Part shown: positions 48,199 to 59,237 of the stretch, one piece after another | Position numbering within the stretch: the stretch's first letter is position 1 | Layout of the letters: every line of letters begins with the position of its first letter | Assembly (NCBI RefSeq): GCF_028618555.1 | Contig: NZ_JAQITD010000001.1 | Location: 124,001 to 188,000 of the forward strand | DNA: 64,000 nt | Direction: 5' to 3' | From: Bartonella sp. CM31XJBT | Lineage (GTDB): Bacteria; Pseudomonadota; Alphaproteobacteria; Rhizobiales; Rhizobiaceae | Program-made: the position numbers and the translations under genes | The notes under the pieces: model-generated | The model's input: the letters and a program-made list of their open reading frames with translations, nothing else | What the model was told of the DNA's origin: nothing | Databases searched by the model: none

Positions 48199-50054
48199 AA
48201 GGTATTATGAGCGTATAAATTGCGAGGTATGCACCACAGAGCGTAGGAAATAATATAATTTGCATCTTAAGACTAATAACAAAAGGTTATGTCATGAGAT
48301 TTAAAAAAAATCATTTCTAAGTGAACCTTCTTTTTAAAGAGCAAGCAACAAAAACGAAGGAGTTGTCCTTTCTTGTTCTCGTATATTAAAGCACCTAATT
48401 ATTATGTTCATGGATTCTTTTATCCTATTATACTATAAAAACACTATCATTTGAGGTGTGGTGAGATAAATTCTGGAAATCTTCTTGATATATTAAGTGC
48501 TTTTAGAGTGCGTGGTAAATATTTTTAAGCAGGATTTGTCTGTAGAGCCTTTAGTTAAGTGAATCACATGAGTGGAAAGGCAAGGGGAACTCGACTCAAC
48601 AAGAATCCAAACTTCTTATACACCAAATTGGGTTAAAAATCTTCACCCTCTGAGGGTGGGGCAGTAATCAATAGAAAAGTTTATTCGTGCATTGAATTTT
48701 TTTGTAAATTAAATTTTGGTACTTAGGGATAATATTATTAAGATTCAAGTAGAAAATAGGGGATATTGTATCCCGTGTGTGTCAATATATTGATTTATAA
48801 AGATAATTTACTGTTTTACATGTTGAATGAGAGATCCGAATATCATAAGATTCCCTCATGCCGAACCTATTTATGTTAAATCAATCAAAACCATTCACTT
48901 ACACGATTACAATCAAGGAAAGCCGTGTGGATAAGACTGTATAAGACAAACTGTATGAGACAAGGAGTAAAAATGCTTCTTATGAACCATCTCAAGTGCC
49001 AAGGGCTGTAGCAATATTGGAAGCTGGCAAAGTGTGATTAAGTATGATTTAGATGTCAGCTGTTGTATAGAGCTCATACTAAAAAATAATTTTGTACGGT
49101 AAGAATGAAAACTATACCTTTAGGTTGGGTGAAAGAGTTTTTGTGCATAAGAAGATTTATTCAAGTGTCTTTAATTGATTAAAATGTTGTTTAAAAAACG
49201 GTAATGTTAGAACTTCTATAGAAAAAAGTTTTATATTTCTTGTTATAAATTACTTAGAAATAAGATAAGAGAACTTGTCAAAAAATTCTTAAAACGTTTT
49301 TGGTAACAGGAAGAAAGGAATTGTCTAATACATTTAAAATAATATGTTTAAGCTATTATAAGCTACTAGAATCACTTTAGAACTTAAAAATTGGAGATGA
49401 AATATATAGGAAGAGTTAATAGGAGCAAAAGAAACAAAGTTACATGTAGTTGTTGAGACAAAATCTAAGTACTTTATGTTTCATGACCAATGTAGTGATA
49501 ATAGTCTATTATTTTTTTAAGATATTTTGAAGATTATGAAAAGGCGATATGGGAACGATGTTGAATACGAAGTATGAATGCACTATAATGGATAAAAGGT
49601 GAGGTATTTACGAACATAAATGTATTGAATGTGTGAAGTCGAGAAGTGATATTCGCAAGGCTGTGAAATTTTTGGGGAGGTCAGGGTGTGTTTGCAAAAT
49701 TTTGCAGCAGATTTCTTGTGATATTAAAGAGTATAGTTTATTTCTTAACAGAGTGGTAGTGTATTTTCATCTCGTTTTGAAGTTCTATTGCTTAAAGAAA
49801 TCGTTTTTTATACAAAAACGAAATGAGTAGCATAAAATGAAAATGTTATTTTTTAATGTGGTTATTGAATAAGAAGTTTATATTTTGGTAACACCTAAAA
49901 GGTCACAATGAAACGTAGAGATCTATTTTAATTGGTGTGAAAATATTTTGCTTATTGGAAGAATTAGGACAGTGATACATGAGTATCGAGGTTTTTTTGA
50001 ATTTTTCCAATGAAGAGAATCTTGTTAGAGACTAAAGAAGTGAGCTAAATAAAG
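48199..50054. other. 1.86-kb gene-free stretch
   Basis: The longest gap in the window. No ORF above about 82 codons, and none with a motif. A short hairpin CACCCTC/GAGGGTG at 48644-48658 is followed, reading leftward, by AAGATTTTT, and may be a weak terminator. G is well above C in the block I counted (48481-48540: 13 G, 6 C). The stretch is probably decayed coding DNA, but no parent gene can be named. Confidence 0.6.
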
Positions 50055-50558
50055 ATGTTTGAAAAGACTGTTATTGCTGCATCTGTAATGGTTCTGGTTA
50101 CAGCTGGGGCAGCATGTGCACAAACGCCAAATCGTTTAAATCAATTTGAAGCATGGGGGGTCTATTCTTATAAATCGCCCCAAAATACGATTTGCTATGT
50201 GTTATCGGTACCTTTGAAGGCTCTTCCAACGACGGTTAATCATGGTGATAACTTTTTCTTAATTACCAAGCGTTCTCATTCACCTGTTTCGTTCGAACCG
50301 CAGTTTATGGCTGGTTATACGCTTCAAGAAGGATCGAGAGTGACAGTGACCATTGGAAATAAGGACTTTAATTTTTTCACGAAGGATTCCTCAGCTTGGT
50401 TGGCGTCATCAGAGCTAGAAAAGCAGCTTGTTTCTGCTATACGTGCTGGAAACAATATGACAGTGCAAGCTATATCAAAAAGAGGAACGCATACCACCTA
50501 TACTTATTCCTTAAAAGGGGTCACTGCTGCATTAAACGCAGCTCAAAAGTGCCATTAA
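50055..50558 (+). CDS. Invasion-associated locus B (IalB) family secreted protein
   Basis: A 167-residue protein with a signal peptide (residues 1 to 22, likely cleaved A-C-A|Q-T) and an IalB-like domain: W-G-V-Y-S-Y, a cysteine in T-I-C-Y-V-L, F-L-I-T-K-R, and a C-terminal cysteine in Q-K-C. IalB of Bartonella bacilliformis is linked to erythrocyte invasion; other family members are periplasmic or outer-membrane proteins of unknown role. Whether this copy has any part in invasion is not shown. It is a lone gene with long gene-free DNA upstream and rlmN 42 bp downstream. Confidence 0.8.
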   Translation: MFEKTVIAASVMVLVTAGAACAQTPNRLNQFEAWGVYSYKSPQNTICYVLSVPLKALPTTVNHGDNFFLITKRSHSPVSFEPQFMAGYTLQEGSRVTVTIGNKDFNFFTKDSSAWLASSELEKQLVSAIRAGNNMTVQAISKRGTHTTYTYSLKGVTAALNAAQKCH

Positions 50559-50600
50559 GGTTTCGATAACTTCTAAAATAGTGATGTGAATTGGAAAGCA

Positions 50601-51827
50601 ATGGCCATTTCCTATGACCTTAGACCAGTTGGTTCATGTTTTGCACGAAAAACAGATAATGTGGTCGTGAAGGAGAGTTCTAAGCTCTCTTTAATTGGTT
50701 TGTCGCAAGATGAAATGATACAAGCTTTAAAGACAGTTGGTGTACCAGAGCATCAAACGCGTATGCGTATGCGTCAGCTTTGGCATTGGCTTTATGTGCG
50801 TGGTGTTTCAAATTTTGATGAGATGCTGAATATTTCTAAAGCAATGCAAGAAACACTTAAGTGTCATTTTTCCATTATGCGTCCAGAAATTGTTGGAGAA
50901 CAAATATCAAAAGACGGTACACGTAAATGGCTTTTACGTTTTCCTGCACGTGGAGCTGGAAGACCTGTTGAAATTGAAACGGTTTATATCCCTGAAGAAG
51001 GACGTGGTACTTTATGTCTTTCATCGCAAGTAGGGTGTACGTTAACCTGCTCTTTTTGCCATACGGGAACGCAGATGCTTGTTCGTAATCTGACCGCAGA
51101 AGAGATTTTAGCACAACTATTAGTTGCACGTGATTGTTTGGGTGATTTTCCTGATAAGAATACCCCTGATGGAGCAATTGTTCCCATTGAAGGACGAAAA
51201 ATTACCAATATTGTTATGATGGGAATGGGAGAACCTCTTTATAATTTTGAAGCTGTTAAAAAAGCTTTATTGATTGCCTCTGATGGCGATGGCCTTTCTT
51301 TATCAAAACGTCGAATTACGCTTTCAACTAGTGGGGTTGTTCCTGGAATTATCCGAACCGGAGAAGAAATTGGTGTTATGTTAGCAATTTCACTCCACGC
51401 AGTACACGATACACTAAGGGATATGCTTGTTCCCATTAATAAAAAATATCCGCTTGCTTTACTAATGGAGGCTTGCCGTAATTATCCTGGTCTTTCCAAT
51501 GCAAAACGAATCACATTTGAATATGTTATGCTGAAAGATATCAATGACACTTTAGATGATGCTAAGCGATTGATTCAGTTATTGAAAGGGATTCCTGCTA
51601 AGATTAATTTAATCCCTTTTAATCCGTGGCCAGGGAGTAATTATCAGTGTTCTGATTGGGAGCAAATCGAGCGTTTTGCTGATGTCGTTAATCAAGCGGG
51701 CTATGCTTCTCCTATTCGGATACCGCGTGGACGCGATATTTTAGCTGCATGTGGACAGCTTAAATCAGCTTCAGAGCGCTTACGTAAATCTGAACGGTTA
51801 CGACTTGAAAATGCCATTGGTCATTAG
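50601..51827 (+). CDS. rlmN: Dual-specificity 23S rRNA A2503 / tRNA A37 C2-methyltransferase RlmN
   Basis: A radical-SAM methyltransferase of about 408 residues. The cluster cysteines are C146, C150 and C153 in C-T-L-T-C-S-F-C, and the C-terminal catalytic cysteine is in A-A-C-G-Q-L. The family motif G-M-G-E-P-L-Y-N-F is present. It methylates C2 of A2503 in 23S rRNA and A37 in some tRNAs. A GTG at 50586 is an alternative start; the ATG at 50601 fits the usual N-terminus better, though neither has a strong ribosome site. Confidence 0.95.
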   Translation: MAISYDLRPVGSCFARKTDNVVVKESSKLSLIGLSQDEMIQALKTVGVPEHQTRMRMRQLWHWLYVRGVSNFDEMLNISKAMQETLKCHFSIMRPEIVGEQISKDGTRKWLLRFPARGAGRPVEIETVYIPEEGRGTLCLSSQVGCTLTCSFCHTGTQMLVRNLTAEEILAQLLVARDCLGDFPDKNTPDGAIVPIEGRKITNIVMMGMGEPLYNFEAVKKALLIASDGDGLSLSKRRITLSTSGVVPGIIRTGEEIGVMLAISLHAVHDTLRDMLVPINKKYPLALLMEACRNYPGLSNAKRITFEYVMLKDINDTLDDAKRLIQLLKGIPAKINLIPFNPWPGSNYQCSDWEQIERFADVVNQAGYASPIRIPRGRDILAACGQLKSASERLRKSERLRLENAIGH

Positions 51828-52055
51828 TTAACGCAATTTTCAGCGATATCGAGGCCTATGCTTTTTTTCAGTAAATCATCATATAATAGCATGTGTGAGA
51901 CAGAGATTAAGATAGATAAGTGCTAGACGAACAGTCTCAGCTTTTATATGCTAAAAGGGGTAAGATATTGTCTATAGTCTATTTGCATAATCTCTGAAAT
52001 AAGAAGGAAGCCTAATTTAGAGGGAATATGAGGTCTTAAGGATTGTAACTAATTT

Positions 52056-52247
52056 CTACCTTATTATCATACTCTTTAATTCGGTTTTATGTCTTTTAAA
52101 AGCATCTACGGTAATATCTTTTAAAAAGTGGAGATGGTGCACTGCCTCATGCTTTTGTTTATTACGTTCTTTAATAAGATCACGCTTCACAAGCACAACA
52201 GAGGATCTAAAATATAAATACCATTGTGTTGTCCATTGATATGTTTT
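52056..52247 (-). pseudogene. Unidentified open frame, possible gene remnant
   Basis: Between two stops the leftward frame encodes 63 residues with a composition more protein-like than its surroundings: it includes V-L-V-K-R-D-L-I-K-E-R-N-K-Q-K and H-L-H-F-L-K-D-I-T-V-D-A-F-K. There is no ATG at its start; the first GTG is inside. It may be the C-terminal fragment of a lost gene. No family is recognised. Confidence 0.25.
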
Positions 52248-52333
52248 TTAGGTATCTCTGAGTGCACTCTTCATATCACGACAATGCCTGTGAAGAGTAT
52301 AACAAAAAGGCTCTGTGAAATGTACTATACTCC

Positions 52334-52360
52334 TACACCTTTATGTTTAATAAAGGTGTA
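52334..52360. repeat. Perfect 11-bp hairpin
   Basis: TACACCTTTAT and ATAAAGGTGTA flank a 5-base loop (GTTTA). No T-run follows on either strand, so it is not an obvious terminator. Its role is unknown. Confidence 0.6.
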
Positions 52361-52606
52361 AGTTGATACCACCATTCTATTTTTTAGCTCCCAATGTTGT
52401 AAACAGCTTTTGGCACTTAAGATGGTTCATAAGAGGTATTTTTATTCTTTTCTTAGACAGTTTTTATCCATACGAAAACTCCAGCTTCGCTTGTGATGTG
52501 CAAAGGAAAGGTATTGTTTTATTCAACATAAACGGGTTTGAAATGAAAAAATCTTATAATATTTGTTTTTTTATTTAAATTAAAAGCGATACATTACACA
52601 TATAAA

Positions 52607-53248
52607 TCAATGTTTTGTAACGATAAGGAGATGGAGGGCAAAGCTGGTAAAAGTACCAGCAATAAGCCAGTCGAGAAAGCGAATATAAAGAGGGTTCTTT
52701 TTGAGAGTTTTGGTAAGTTTATGCGCTGTAAAAACGATTGCAATTGTAATGGGGAAAGAAATAGGAATATAAGAGAGTCCTAAAAAGAGCAATTTTTGTG
52801 TTGCCATAGGATCATTCGCATTGATAAATTGTGGTAAGAATGTCGCGTTAAAGAGTATAACTTTAGGATTGAGAAGATTAATTCCAATACCAGCAAGATA
52901 GTTACGTTTAGCGCTTTGAGATTTAGAAGATGTCTGTTCAAAGGAAAAAGTGGGGTTTTTCCGTAACGCTTGAAAGGAAAACCATAAAAGATAAAAGGCG
53001 CCAACAATTTTCAGAAGAACAAAAGTATGTGGTGCAGCAAAAATAAGCGCTGATAAGCCAAGTGCTACAGCGGTAACCTGAATGGCAAACCCTGTTGCAC
53101 TACCCAAGGCGCACATAATTCCAGCTTTTTTGCTTTGTGTAATGGTTCGTCCTACAGAAAGCATCATATCTGGTCCTGGAATAAGTGCTAAAATCAACGA
53201 TGCTAAAGCAAATTGTACAACAATAGACCACTCCGGTAGAAATGACAC
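52607..53248 (-). CDS. LysE/RhtB family amino-acid exporter
   Basis: A 213-residue inner-membrane protein with about six hydrophobic helices. It has the family N-terminal motif A-L-I-P-G-P-D-M-M-L-S-V-G and the middle motif G-I-G-I-N-L-L-N-P-K-V. Members export amino acids such as homoserine, threonine or lysine; the substrate cannot be told. It starts with GTG, preceded by AAAAGGAG. It is transcribed divergently from argG, with 171 bp between. Confidence 0.88.
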   Translation of the reverse strand: MSFLPEWSIVVQFALASLILALIPGPDMMLSVGRTITQSKKAGIMCALGSATGFAIQVTAVALGLSALIFAAPHTFVLLKIVGAFYLLWFSFQALRKNPTFSFEQTSSKSQSAKRNYLAGIGINLLNPKVILFNATFLPQFINANDPMATQKLLFLGLSYIPISFPITIAIVFTAHKLTKTLKKNPLYIRFLDWLIAGTFTSFALHLLIVTKH

Positions 53249-53419
53249 GTAAATCTCCTTTTATTTTTAAGCAGTGTTCACTATTTATACTTTGAGGCAC
53301 CTTTATTTACGCTTTTTACGTCTTTTTAATGTTGCTTAAAAAGAATTTATTTTTATATTTCTTGTATCGTTTTGATTTTTGGGTAGAAATAAAAAAAGTA
53401 GCTCATATAGAACGTTAAA

Positions 53420-54655
53420 ATGAAAAAGTGGCAAAATATTAGAAAAGTTGTTTTGGCTTATTCAGGTGGATTGGATACGTCAATTATTCTTAAATGGTTG
53501 CAAAGTACGCTAGGCGTTGAAGTTGTAACTTTTACAGCAGATTTGGGGCAGGGGGAAGAGCTGGAACTTGCTCGTCGTAAAGCTGAAATGCTAGGTGTTA
53601 AAGAAATTTATATTGAAGATTTGCGTGAAGAGTTTGTGCGTGATTTTGTTTTTCCGATGTTTCGAGCCAATACCATTTATGAGGGGACTTATCTTTTAGG
53701 AACATCAATTGCACGTCCACTTATTTCAAAACGCCTTATTGAAATTGCTAAGGAAACAGGGGCTGATGCCATTGCTCATGGGGCAACAGGAAAAGGCAAT
53801 GATCAGGTACGCTTTGAGCTTTCCGCTTATGCGCTTAATCCTGATATAAAGATTATTGCTCCATGGCGTGATTGGGATTTTAAGAGTCGGACAGATCTGT
53901 TTGAATTTGCTCGTATTCATCAAATTCCTGTAGAAAAGGATAAGCAAGGTGAAGCGCCTTTTTCAGTGGATGCAAATTTATTGCATTCTTCATCAGAAGG
54001 AAAGATTTTAGAAGATCCAGCACTTCCTGCTCCTGAATATGTATATATGCGTACTCTTTCGCCGGAAGATGCTCCAGATCAAGCAACCAGAATTACTCTT
54101 GGCTTTAAAAAAGGCGATGCTGTTTCAATCAATGGAAAAAATTTATCTCCTGCAACTTTACTTGCAGAATTAAATCATTATGGGCGCGATAATGGTATCG
54201 GTCGGTTAGATTTGGTAGAAAATCGCTTTGTGGGTATGAAATCGCGGGGTATTTATGAAACACCAGGTGGAACCATTCTTTTGACGGCTCACAGAGCGAT
54301 AGAATCTTTAACGTTAGATCGTGGCGCAGCTCATTTGAAAGATGAATTGATGCCACGTTATGCAGAACTCATTTATTATGGATTTTGGTTTTCGCCGGAA
54401 CGTAAGATGTTGCAGGCAGCTATTGATTTATCTCAAGAACATGTTGAAGGTGAAGTCACGTTAAAGCTTTATAAGGGGAATGTAATTATTGAAGGGCGCC
54501 AAAGTAAAAAATCACTTTATTCTAGTGAGTTGGTAACTTTCGAGGATGATCAAGGTGTTTATGATCAAAGAGATGCAACTGGTTTTATTAAATTAAATGC
54601 TCTACGTTTGCGTACATTAGCAATGCGTCATCAAGGTGATAAAGAAAAGAAATAG
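53420..54655 (+). CDS. argG: Argininosuccinate synthase
   Basis: A 411-residue ATP-dependent ligase of normal length. It starts with the PP-loop A-Y-S-G-G-L-D-T-S and later has the aspartate/citrulline segments [12 protein letters not shown] and [10 protein letters not shown]. It joins citrulline and aspartate in arginine synthesis. It stands alone, with a likely terminator at 54700-54723. Confidence 0.96.
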   Translation: MKKWQNIRKVVLAYSGGLDTSIILKWLQSTLGVEVVTFTADLGQGEELELARRKAEMLGVKEIYIEDLREEFVRDFVFPMFRANTIYEGTYLLGTSIARPLISKRLIEIAKETGADAIAHGATGKGNDQVRFELSAYALNPDIKIIAPWRDWDFKSRTDLFEFARIHQIPVEKDKQGEAPFSVDANLLHSSSEGKILEDPALPAPEYVYMRTLSPEDAPDQATRITLGFKKGDAVSINGKNLSPATLLAELNHYGRDNGIGRLDLVENRFVGMKSRGIYETPGGTILLTAHRAIESLTLDRGAAHLKDELMPRYAELIYYGFWFSPERKMLQAAIDLSQEHVEGEVTLKLYKGNVIIEGRQSKKSLYSSELVTFEDDQGVYDQRDATGFIKLNALRLRTLAMRHQGDKEKK

Positions 54656-55019
54656 AAAATTACGGTGACAAGTGTAATATGGATTAGTGCTTTTGTATGA
54701 AATGCCTAATTTAAGCATTTTTTCTGTTGGTTTTTACCGTTCTTTCATTCAATGTTAGAGGCTTATCTTTTGCGCTAATAAATATAATAAGCATAATAAT
54801 AGCAATGAAGGCTTCGATAATCAAAACAAGTCAATTTTGCTTTATAATATTGAATGTTTTTGATTTTTATCAGAACAAAATATGTTTATAACGAGGGCGG
54901 TTTTTGTATTGTGACTTAAGAGTATAAAGAAATTTTCATCTTTTTGCTTGCTATTATTGACGAATAAATTCAAGAACCATACACCCTATTTTAAAAGAGT
55001 GTAATTTTTAGGATAAATA
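54656..55019. other. Gene-free gap between argG and lysK
   Basis: It contains the argG terminator and otherwise nothing recognisable. A promoter for lysK-prfC would be expected here, but I cannot point to clear hexamers. Confidence 0.6.
54700..54723 (+). terminator. Probable intrinsic terminator of argG
   Basis: AAATGC (54700-54705) pairs with GCATTT (54715-54720), and the run continues as TTT. The 6-bp stem is short, so strength is uncertain. It lies 45 bp after the argG stop. Confidence 0.45.
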
Positions 55020-56681
55020 ATGATGCGTGATCAGTGTGATACCCTCAACCTTACGCCTGAATTAAAAGATGCAGCTTCTCAATCGAGAACTTGGCCATTT
55101 GAAGAAGCACGTAAGATTATCAAACGGTATGAAAAAACGGGTTATCCAGACAATGTGATATTTGAAACAGGTTATGGCCCTTCTGGTTTACCGCATATTG
55201 GAACTTTTGGGGAAGTTGCACGTACAACCATGGTGCGTCATGCATTTCATATTCTCACGGAGAATAAAGTAAAAACAAAATTACTTTGTTTTTCTGATGA
55301 TATGGATGGTTTGCGCAAGGTTCCTGAGAATGTGCCTGATCGCGAAAGGATGGAACATTATCTTGGTCAACCGTTGAGTCGTGTACCCGACCCTTTTGGA
55401 GATGATTATCCTTCTTTTGGGGCAGCGAATAATGCGCGGTTACGGGCTTTCCTTGATCGTTTTGGTTTTGATTATGAATTTGCAAGTGCTACGGATTATT
55501 ACAATTCTGGTCGTTTTGATGAAACACTTTTGAAAATCCTTGCCTGTTATGACAAGGTTATGGCAATTATTTTACCAACATTAGGTGAAGAACGGCAAGC
55601 GACCTATTCACTCTTTCTACCGATTTCTCCCTTTTCTGGAAAAGTATTACAGGTACCGATGATTGCGCGTAATGTTGAAAAAGGTACAGTCACTTATATT
55701 GAGCCAGAAACAGGAGAAACTATAGAAACAGAGGTTACGGGGGGCAAAGTTAAGTGTCAGTGGAAGGTAGATTGGGCAATGCGTTGGACAGCACTTAGCA
55801 TTGATTATGAAATGGCCGGAAAAGACCTTATCGATTCCACAAATCTTTCTTCTAAAATTTGTAAAGTATTAGGTGGAAAGCCCCCAGAAGGATTCAACTA
55901 TGAGCTCTTTTTAGATGAGAAAGGGCAGAAAATTTCCAAATCCAAGGGAAATGGCTTAACCATTGATGAATGGCTTACTTATGCCCCAACAGAGAGTTTA
56001 GGGCTTTATATGTTTTCAAAACCTAAAACAGCAAAAAGGCTTTATTTTGATGTTATTCCTAAAGCTGTAGATGAATACTATGCGCATCTTTCAGCCTATG
56101 GTCGTCAAAAATGGCAAGAACGGCTTAGTAATCCTGTATGGCATATTCATAATGGTTGTCCACCGCAGGTTGATTTGCCTGTATCCTTTGCGATGCTTTT
56201 AAATTTGGTAAGTGCTTCAAATGCGGAGAATGCAGAAGTTCTTTGGGGTTTTATTTCTCGTTACGCTAAAGGAGCGAATGCACAAACTTATCCAGAACTT
56301 GATCAATTGGTGAAGTTTGCTATTAAATATTTTGATGTTTTTGTTAAACCAAACAAGAAATTTCGTATACCAGATGATAGCGAACGAGAAACATTAGCAC
56401 AAATTGATGAAAAATTAGCTCATTTACCTGAAACTGTTGATGGCAACATATTACAAAATATGCTTCTTGATGTTGCACGATTAACGGAACGCTATCAAGA
56501 TCATAGCAAAAAAAGCCCTGAAGGTGGGCCTGGTGTTTCTAATGTTTTTTTTCAAATGTTGTATGAAGTCCTTCTTGGACAAGAGCGAGGTCCACGATGG
56601 GGATCATTTATAGCGCTTTATGGGATTAATGAAATGCGTGCACTGATTGCTGAAACACTTGCACGGCCGACGGAGGAATAA
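55020..56681 (+). CDS. lysK: Lysyl-tRNA synthetase, class I
   Basis: A 553-residue class I LysRS, the archaeal-type enzyme used by many Alphaproteobacteria in place of class II LysS. The HIGH-type motif H-I-G-T is at residues 59-62, and K-I-S-K-S is at 304-308. It charges tRNA-Lys. The first codon could be either of two adjacent ATGs. The stop overlaps the prfC start (TAATG), so both are co-translated. Confidence 0.95.
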   Translation: MMRDQCDTLNLTPELKDAASQSRTWPFEEARKIIKRYEKTGYPDNVIFETGYGPSGLPHIGTFGEVARTTMVRHAFHILTENKVKTKLLCFSDDMDGLRKVPENVPDRERMEHYLGQPLSRVPDPFGDDYPSFGAANNARLRAFLDRFGFDYEFASATDYYNSGRFDETLLKILACYDKVMAIILPTLGEERQATYSLFLPISPFSGKVLQVPMIARNVEKGTVTYIEPETGETIETEVTGGKVKCQWKVDWAMRWTALSIDYEMAGKDLIDSTNLSSKICKVLGGKPPEGFNYELFLDEKGQKISKSKGNGLTIDEWLTYAPTESLGLYMFSKPKTAKRLYFDVIPKAVDEYYAHLSAYGRQKWQERLSNPVWHIHNGCPPQVDLPVSFAMLLNLVSASNAENAEVLWGFISRYAKGANAQTYPELDQLVKFAIKYFDVFVKPNKKFRIPDDSERETLAQIDEKLAHLPETVDGNILQNMLLDVARLTERYQDHSKKSPEGGPGVSNVFFQMLYEVLLGQERGPRWGSFIALYGINEMRALIAETLARPTEE

Positions 56682-58255
56682 TGGAACGAAGAGTGCAGGA
56701 AGTAAAGCGACGCCGTACATTTGCAATTATTGCTCACCCAGATGCGGGGAAAACAACATTAACAGAAAAGCTTTTATTGTTTGGTGGTGCTATTCAACTT
56801 GCAGGAGAAGTAAAAGCCAAAAAAGATCGTATTCAAACCCGTTCTGATTGGATGAATATTGAGCGTGATCGTGGTATTTCCGTTGTGACTTCGGTGATGA
56901 CGTTTGAATATGAAAATCATATTTTTAATCTCCTAGATACTCCAGGACATGAAGATTTTTCAGACGATACCTATCGCACACTCACAGCTGTTGATAGTGC
57001 TGTCATGGTGTTGGATGGGGCCCGCGGGATTGAGCCTAGAACATTAAAATTGTTTGAAGTGTGTCGGATGCGGGATATTCCTATTGTTACGTTTATCAAT
57101 AAAATGGATCGTGAGGCACGTGATCCTATAGAGCTTTTAGATGAAATTGAAGAAAAGCTTGCTCTTGATACTGCGCCTATAACATGGCCAATTGGGTCGG
57201 GTAAAGATTTTGTTGGTACCTATGACCTTCATCATAATCGTTTTCGTCAAAAAGATGATGAGATAATACAGCAGATAGTTTCAAATCCCAGAGAGGTTGT
57301 CCATTTACTCCCTGAATATCAACGTTCAACTTTTATTGAAGGGGTAGAACTTGCTCAAAGTGTTTGCAAGAATTTTGATCTGCAAGCTTTCCGTGAAGGT
57401 CATATGACACCGGTTTATTTTGGTTCAGCTTTGCGAAATTTTGGTGTTCGTGATTTGATCAATGCGCTTATAGATTTTGGTCAAAGTCCTCGTGATCAAA
57501 GTGCAGATCAGCGCAATGTCATAGCAACTGAACCTAAAATGACGGGATTTGTTTTTAAAATTCAAGCGAATATGGACCCTAATCATCGTGATCGTATTGC
57601 ATTTTTTCGGGTATGTTCGGGAACGCTTGAACGTGGTATGAAAACAAAGTTGGTTCGAACAGGAAAACCGATGACACTTTCGGCTCCACAATTTTTCTTT
57701 GCGCGTTCGCGCCAAATTGCTGATCAAGCCTATGCTGGTGATATCGTAGGGATCCCTAATCATGGAACATTGCGTATCGGCGATACTTTGACTGAAGGAG
57801 AAGATATCCTCTTTAAGGGAGTACCGAATTTTGCACCAGAGATTTTGCGTCGTGTTTGTTTAGGCGATCCAATGAAAGCAAAAAAGCTCAAAGAAGCTTT
57901 GCAACAAATGGCTGAAGAAGGGGTTGTACAATTGTTTATTCCTGATGATGGGTCGCCTTCTCTCATTGGTGTTATTGGTGCTTTGCAAATTGATGTCTTA
58001 AAAGAACGATTAAAAATAGAATATTCTTTGCCAGTGAATTTTGAGTCTGCGCGCTTTAATTTATGCCGTTGGATTTCAGCGCAGAGCAAAGATGAGTTGC
58101 AAAAGTTTCTCAGCAATCACCGCTCTGCTATTGCGTATGATTTAGAAGGTGATCCAGTTTTTTTAGCGGAGAACCATTTTTCATTGAATTATGAGGCAGA
58201 AAGAGCTCCTAAAATAAAATTTTCTGCTTTTAAAGATTATCAAGTACGCTCTTAA
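56681..58255 (+). CDS. prfC: Peptide chain release factor 3
   Basis: A 524-residue translational GTPase with G1 A-H-P-D-A-G-K-T-T near residue 17, the insertion after it typical of RF3 (F-G-G-A-I-Q-L-A-G-E-V-K), G3 D-T-P-G-H-E-D-F and G4 N-K-M-D-R. The RF3-type C-terminal domain has the G-A-L-Q-I-D-V segment. It recycles RF1 and RF2 after termination. It is coupled to lysK. No clear terminator follows. Confidence 0.96.
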   Translation: MERRVQEVKRRRTFAIIAHPDAGKTTLTEKLLLFGGAIQLAGEVKAKKDRIQTRSDWMNIERDRGISVVTSVMTFEYENHIFNLLDTPGHEDFSDDTYRTLTAVDSAVMVLDGARGIEPRTLKLFEVCRMRDIPIVTFINKMDREARDPIELLDEIEEKLALDTAPITWPIGSGKDFVGTYDLHHNRFRQKDDEIIQQIVSNPREVVHLLPEYQRSTFIEGVELAQSVCKNFDLQAFREGHMTPVYFGSALRNFGVRDLINALIDFGQSPRDQSADQRNVIATEPKMTGFVFKIQANMDPNHRDRIAFFRVCSGTLERGMKTKLVRTGKPMTLSAPQFFFARSRQIADQAYAGDIVGIPNHGTLRIGDTLTEGEDILFKGVPNFAPEILRRVCLGDPMKAKKLKEALQQMAEEGVVQLFIPDDGSPSLIGVIGALQIDVLKERLKIEYSLPVNFESARFNLCRWISAQSKDELQKFLSNHRSAIAYDLEGDPVFLAENHFSLNYEAERAPKIKFSAFKDYQVRS

Positions 58256-59237
58256 AATAAAGAAAAATCTTTTCTACAATAATTTGATTTATAATGATAA
58301 TTTATCGTTTTTTATATGGGAACAATCAAAATCATTTGTTTAAAAATCATAAGTATGATTGGTGTGTGCGTAAAACACTTGAAGCAAGAAATACAATACC
58401 TCTTATAGATCTTCTCTATAGCCAAGAGCTTTCAAAATATTGGGTGAGGGTAAAAATGATGATGGTGGTTATAGCGTTATGATGTAACGATGGTGGTGTG
58501 TGATGTATCTCATCCCATTCACGGAAGTTTACGTTATACTATTCATTTATATTATTTACGGGATGACATGACGAGGTAAGATCAAGTACAATAAAAAATG
58601 TCCCTTTAAAAACAAACATATAAAATTGCAACATAATGATATTTTTGGGCATTCTATTTTGCATAAGGGATGTAATTCTAGCAAGATAGAGGCTTGCACG
58701 ATAAAATTTCGCAAAACTCTCTCTCTCAAAGTAATCTGTTTTCGCTGTGAAATGTGGAAATATTATTATTTTTTTCCAAGCTTTTTATGGGATTCTAAAA
58801 TATTATTTATGAAACTGATTTTTTAAGTTTTGCAATATCATGATATCTATTTTTTTCTGAAAGTGATGGAGTATGTAAAGGATATTTTTAGATTGAACTG
58901 TATAAAAAATACGGTAAATTTATTTATTATTAAAAGAGTTACAGCGCACTGGTACCTCTAGAACCTTTTAAAACTTTAATATTTATTTTTATATTACCTA
59001 TTTGAGTTAGAGAATAAACTGTAGCCAATTCTACGTTGAAAAATATCAGAAAAATTTTATATATTTTTTCGCGATGACTTAAGACATATAATTTATTTCG
59101 ATATTTTTTAAATCTAAACTAAAAAATCTGCTTTATAAACATAGCTTTTCAGTTTTTCCTTGTATAAATATTGTATACAGTCAAAATAATACAAATAATC
59201 AATAAGCTGAAATTTGTTATCCCAAATATGAGATCAT
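58256..59237. other. Gene-free gap containing a base-skew reversal
   Basis: No gene is recognised; ORFs of about 60 codons lack motifs. On this strand 58861-58920 has 13 G and 2 C, while 59101-59160 has 3 G and 9 C, so the skew reverses within about 200 bases. Confidence 0.6.

Larger units (their letters stand above)
51828..52606. other. Gene-poor stretch with two hairpins and a possible gene remnant
   Basis: It contains a leftward open frame of 63 codons without a good start (52056-52247), an inverted repeat ACTCTTCA/TGAAGAGT near 52268-52301 and a perfect 11-bp hairpin at 52334-52360. The ORF at 52363-52578 has no motif and is unlikely to be real. Confidence 0.55.

Noticed and set aside
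48644-48658. CACCCTC/GAGGGTG hairpin as a terminator
   Set aside because: The stem is short, three bases separate it from a five-T run, and no leftward gene is known to end here. It is only noted in the gap description.
58294-58826. ORFs of 62 and 66 codons after prfC
   Set aside because: No motifs and no ribosome sites, and they lie in a stretch with changing skew that looks non-coding.
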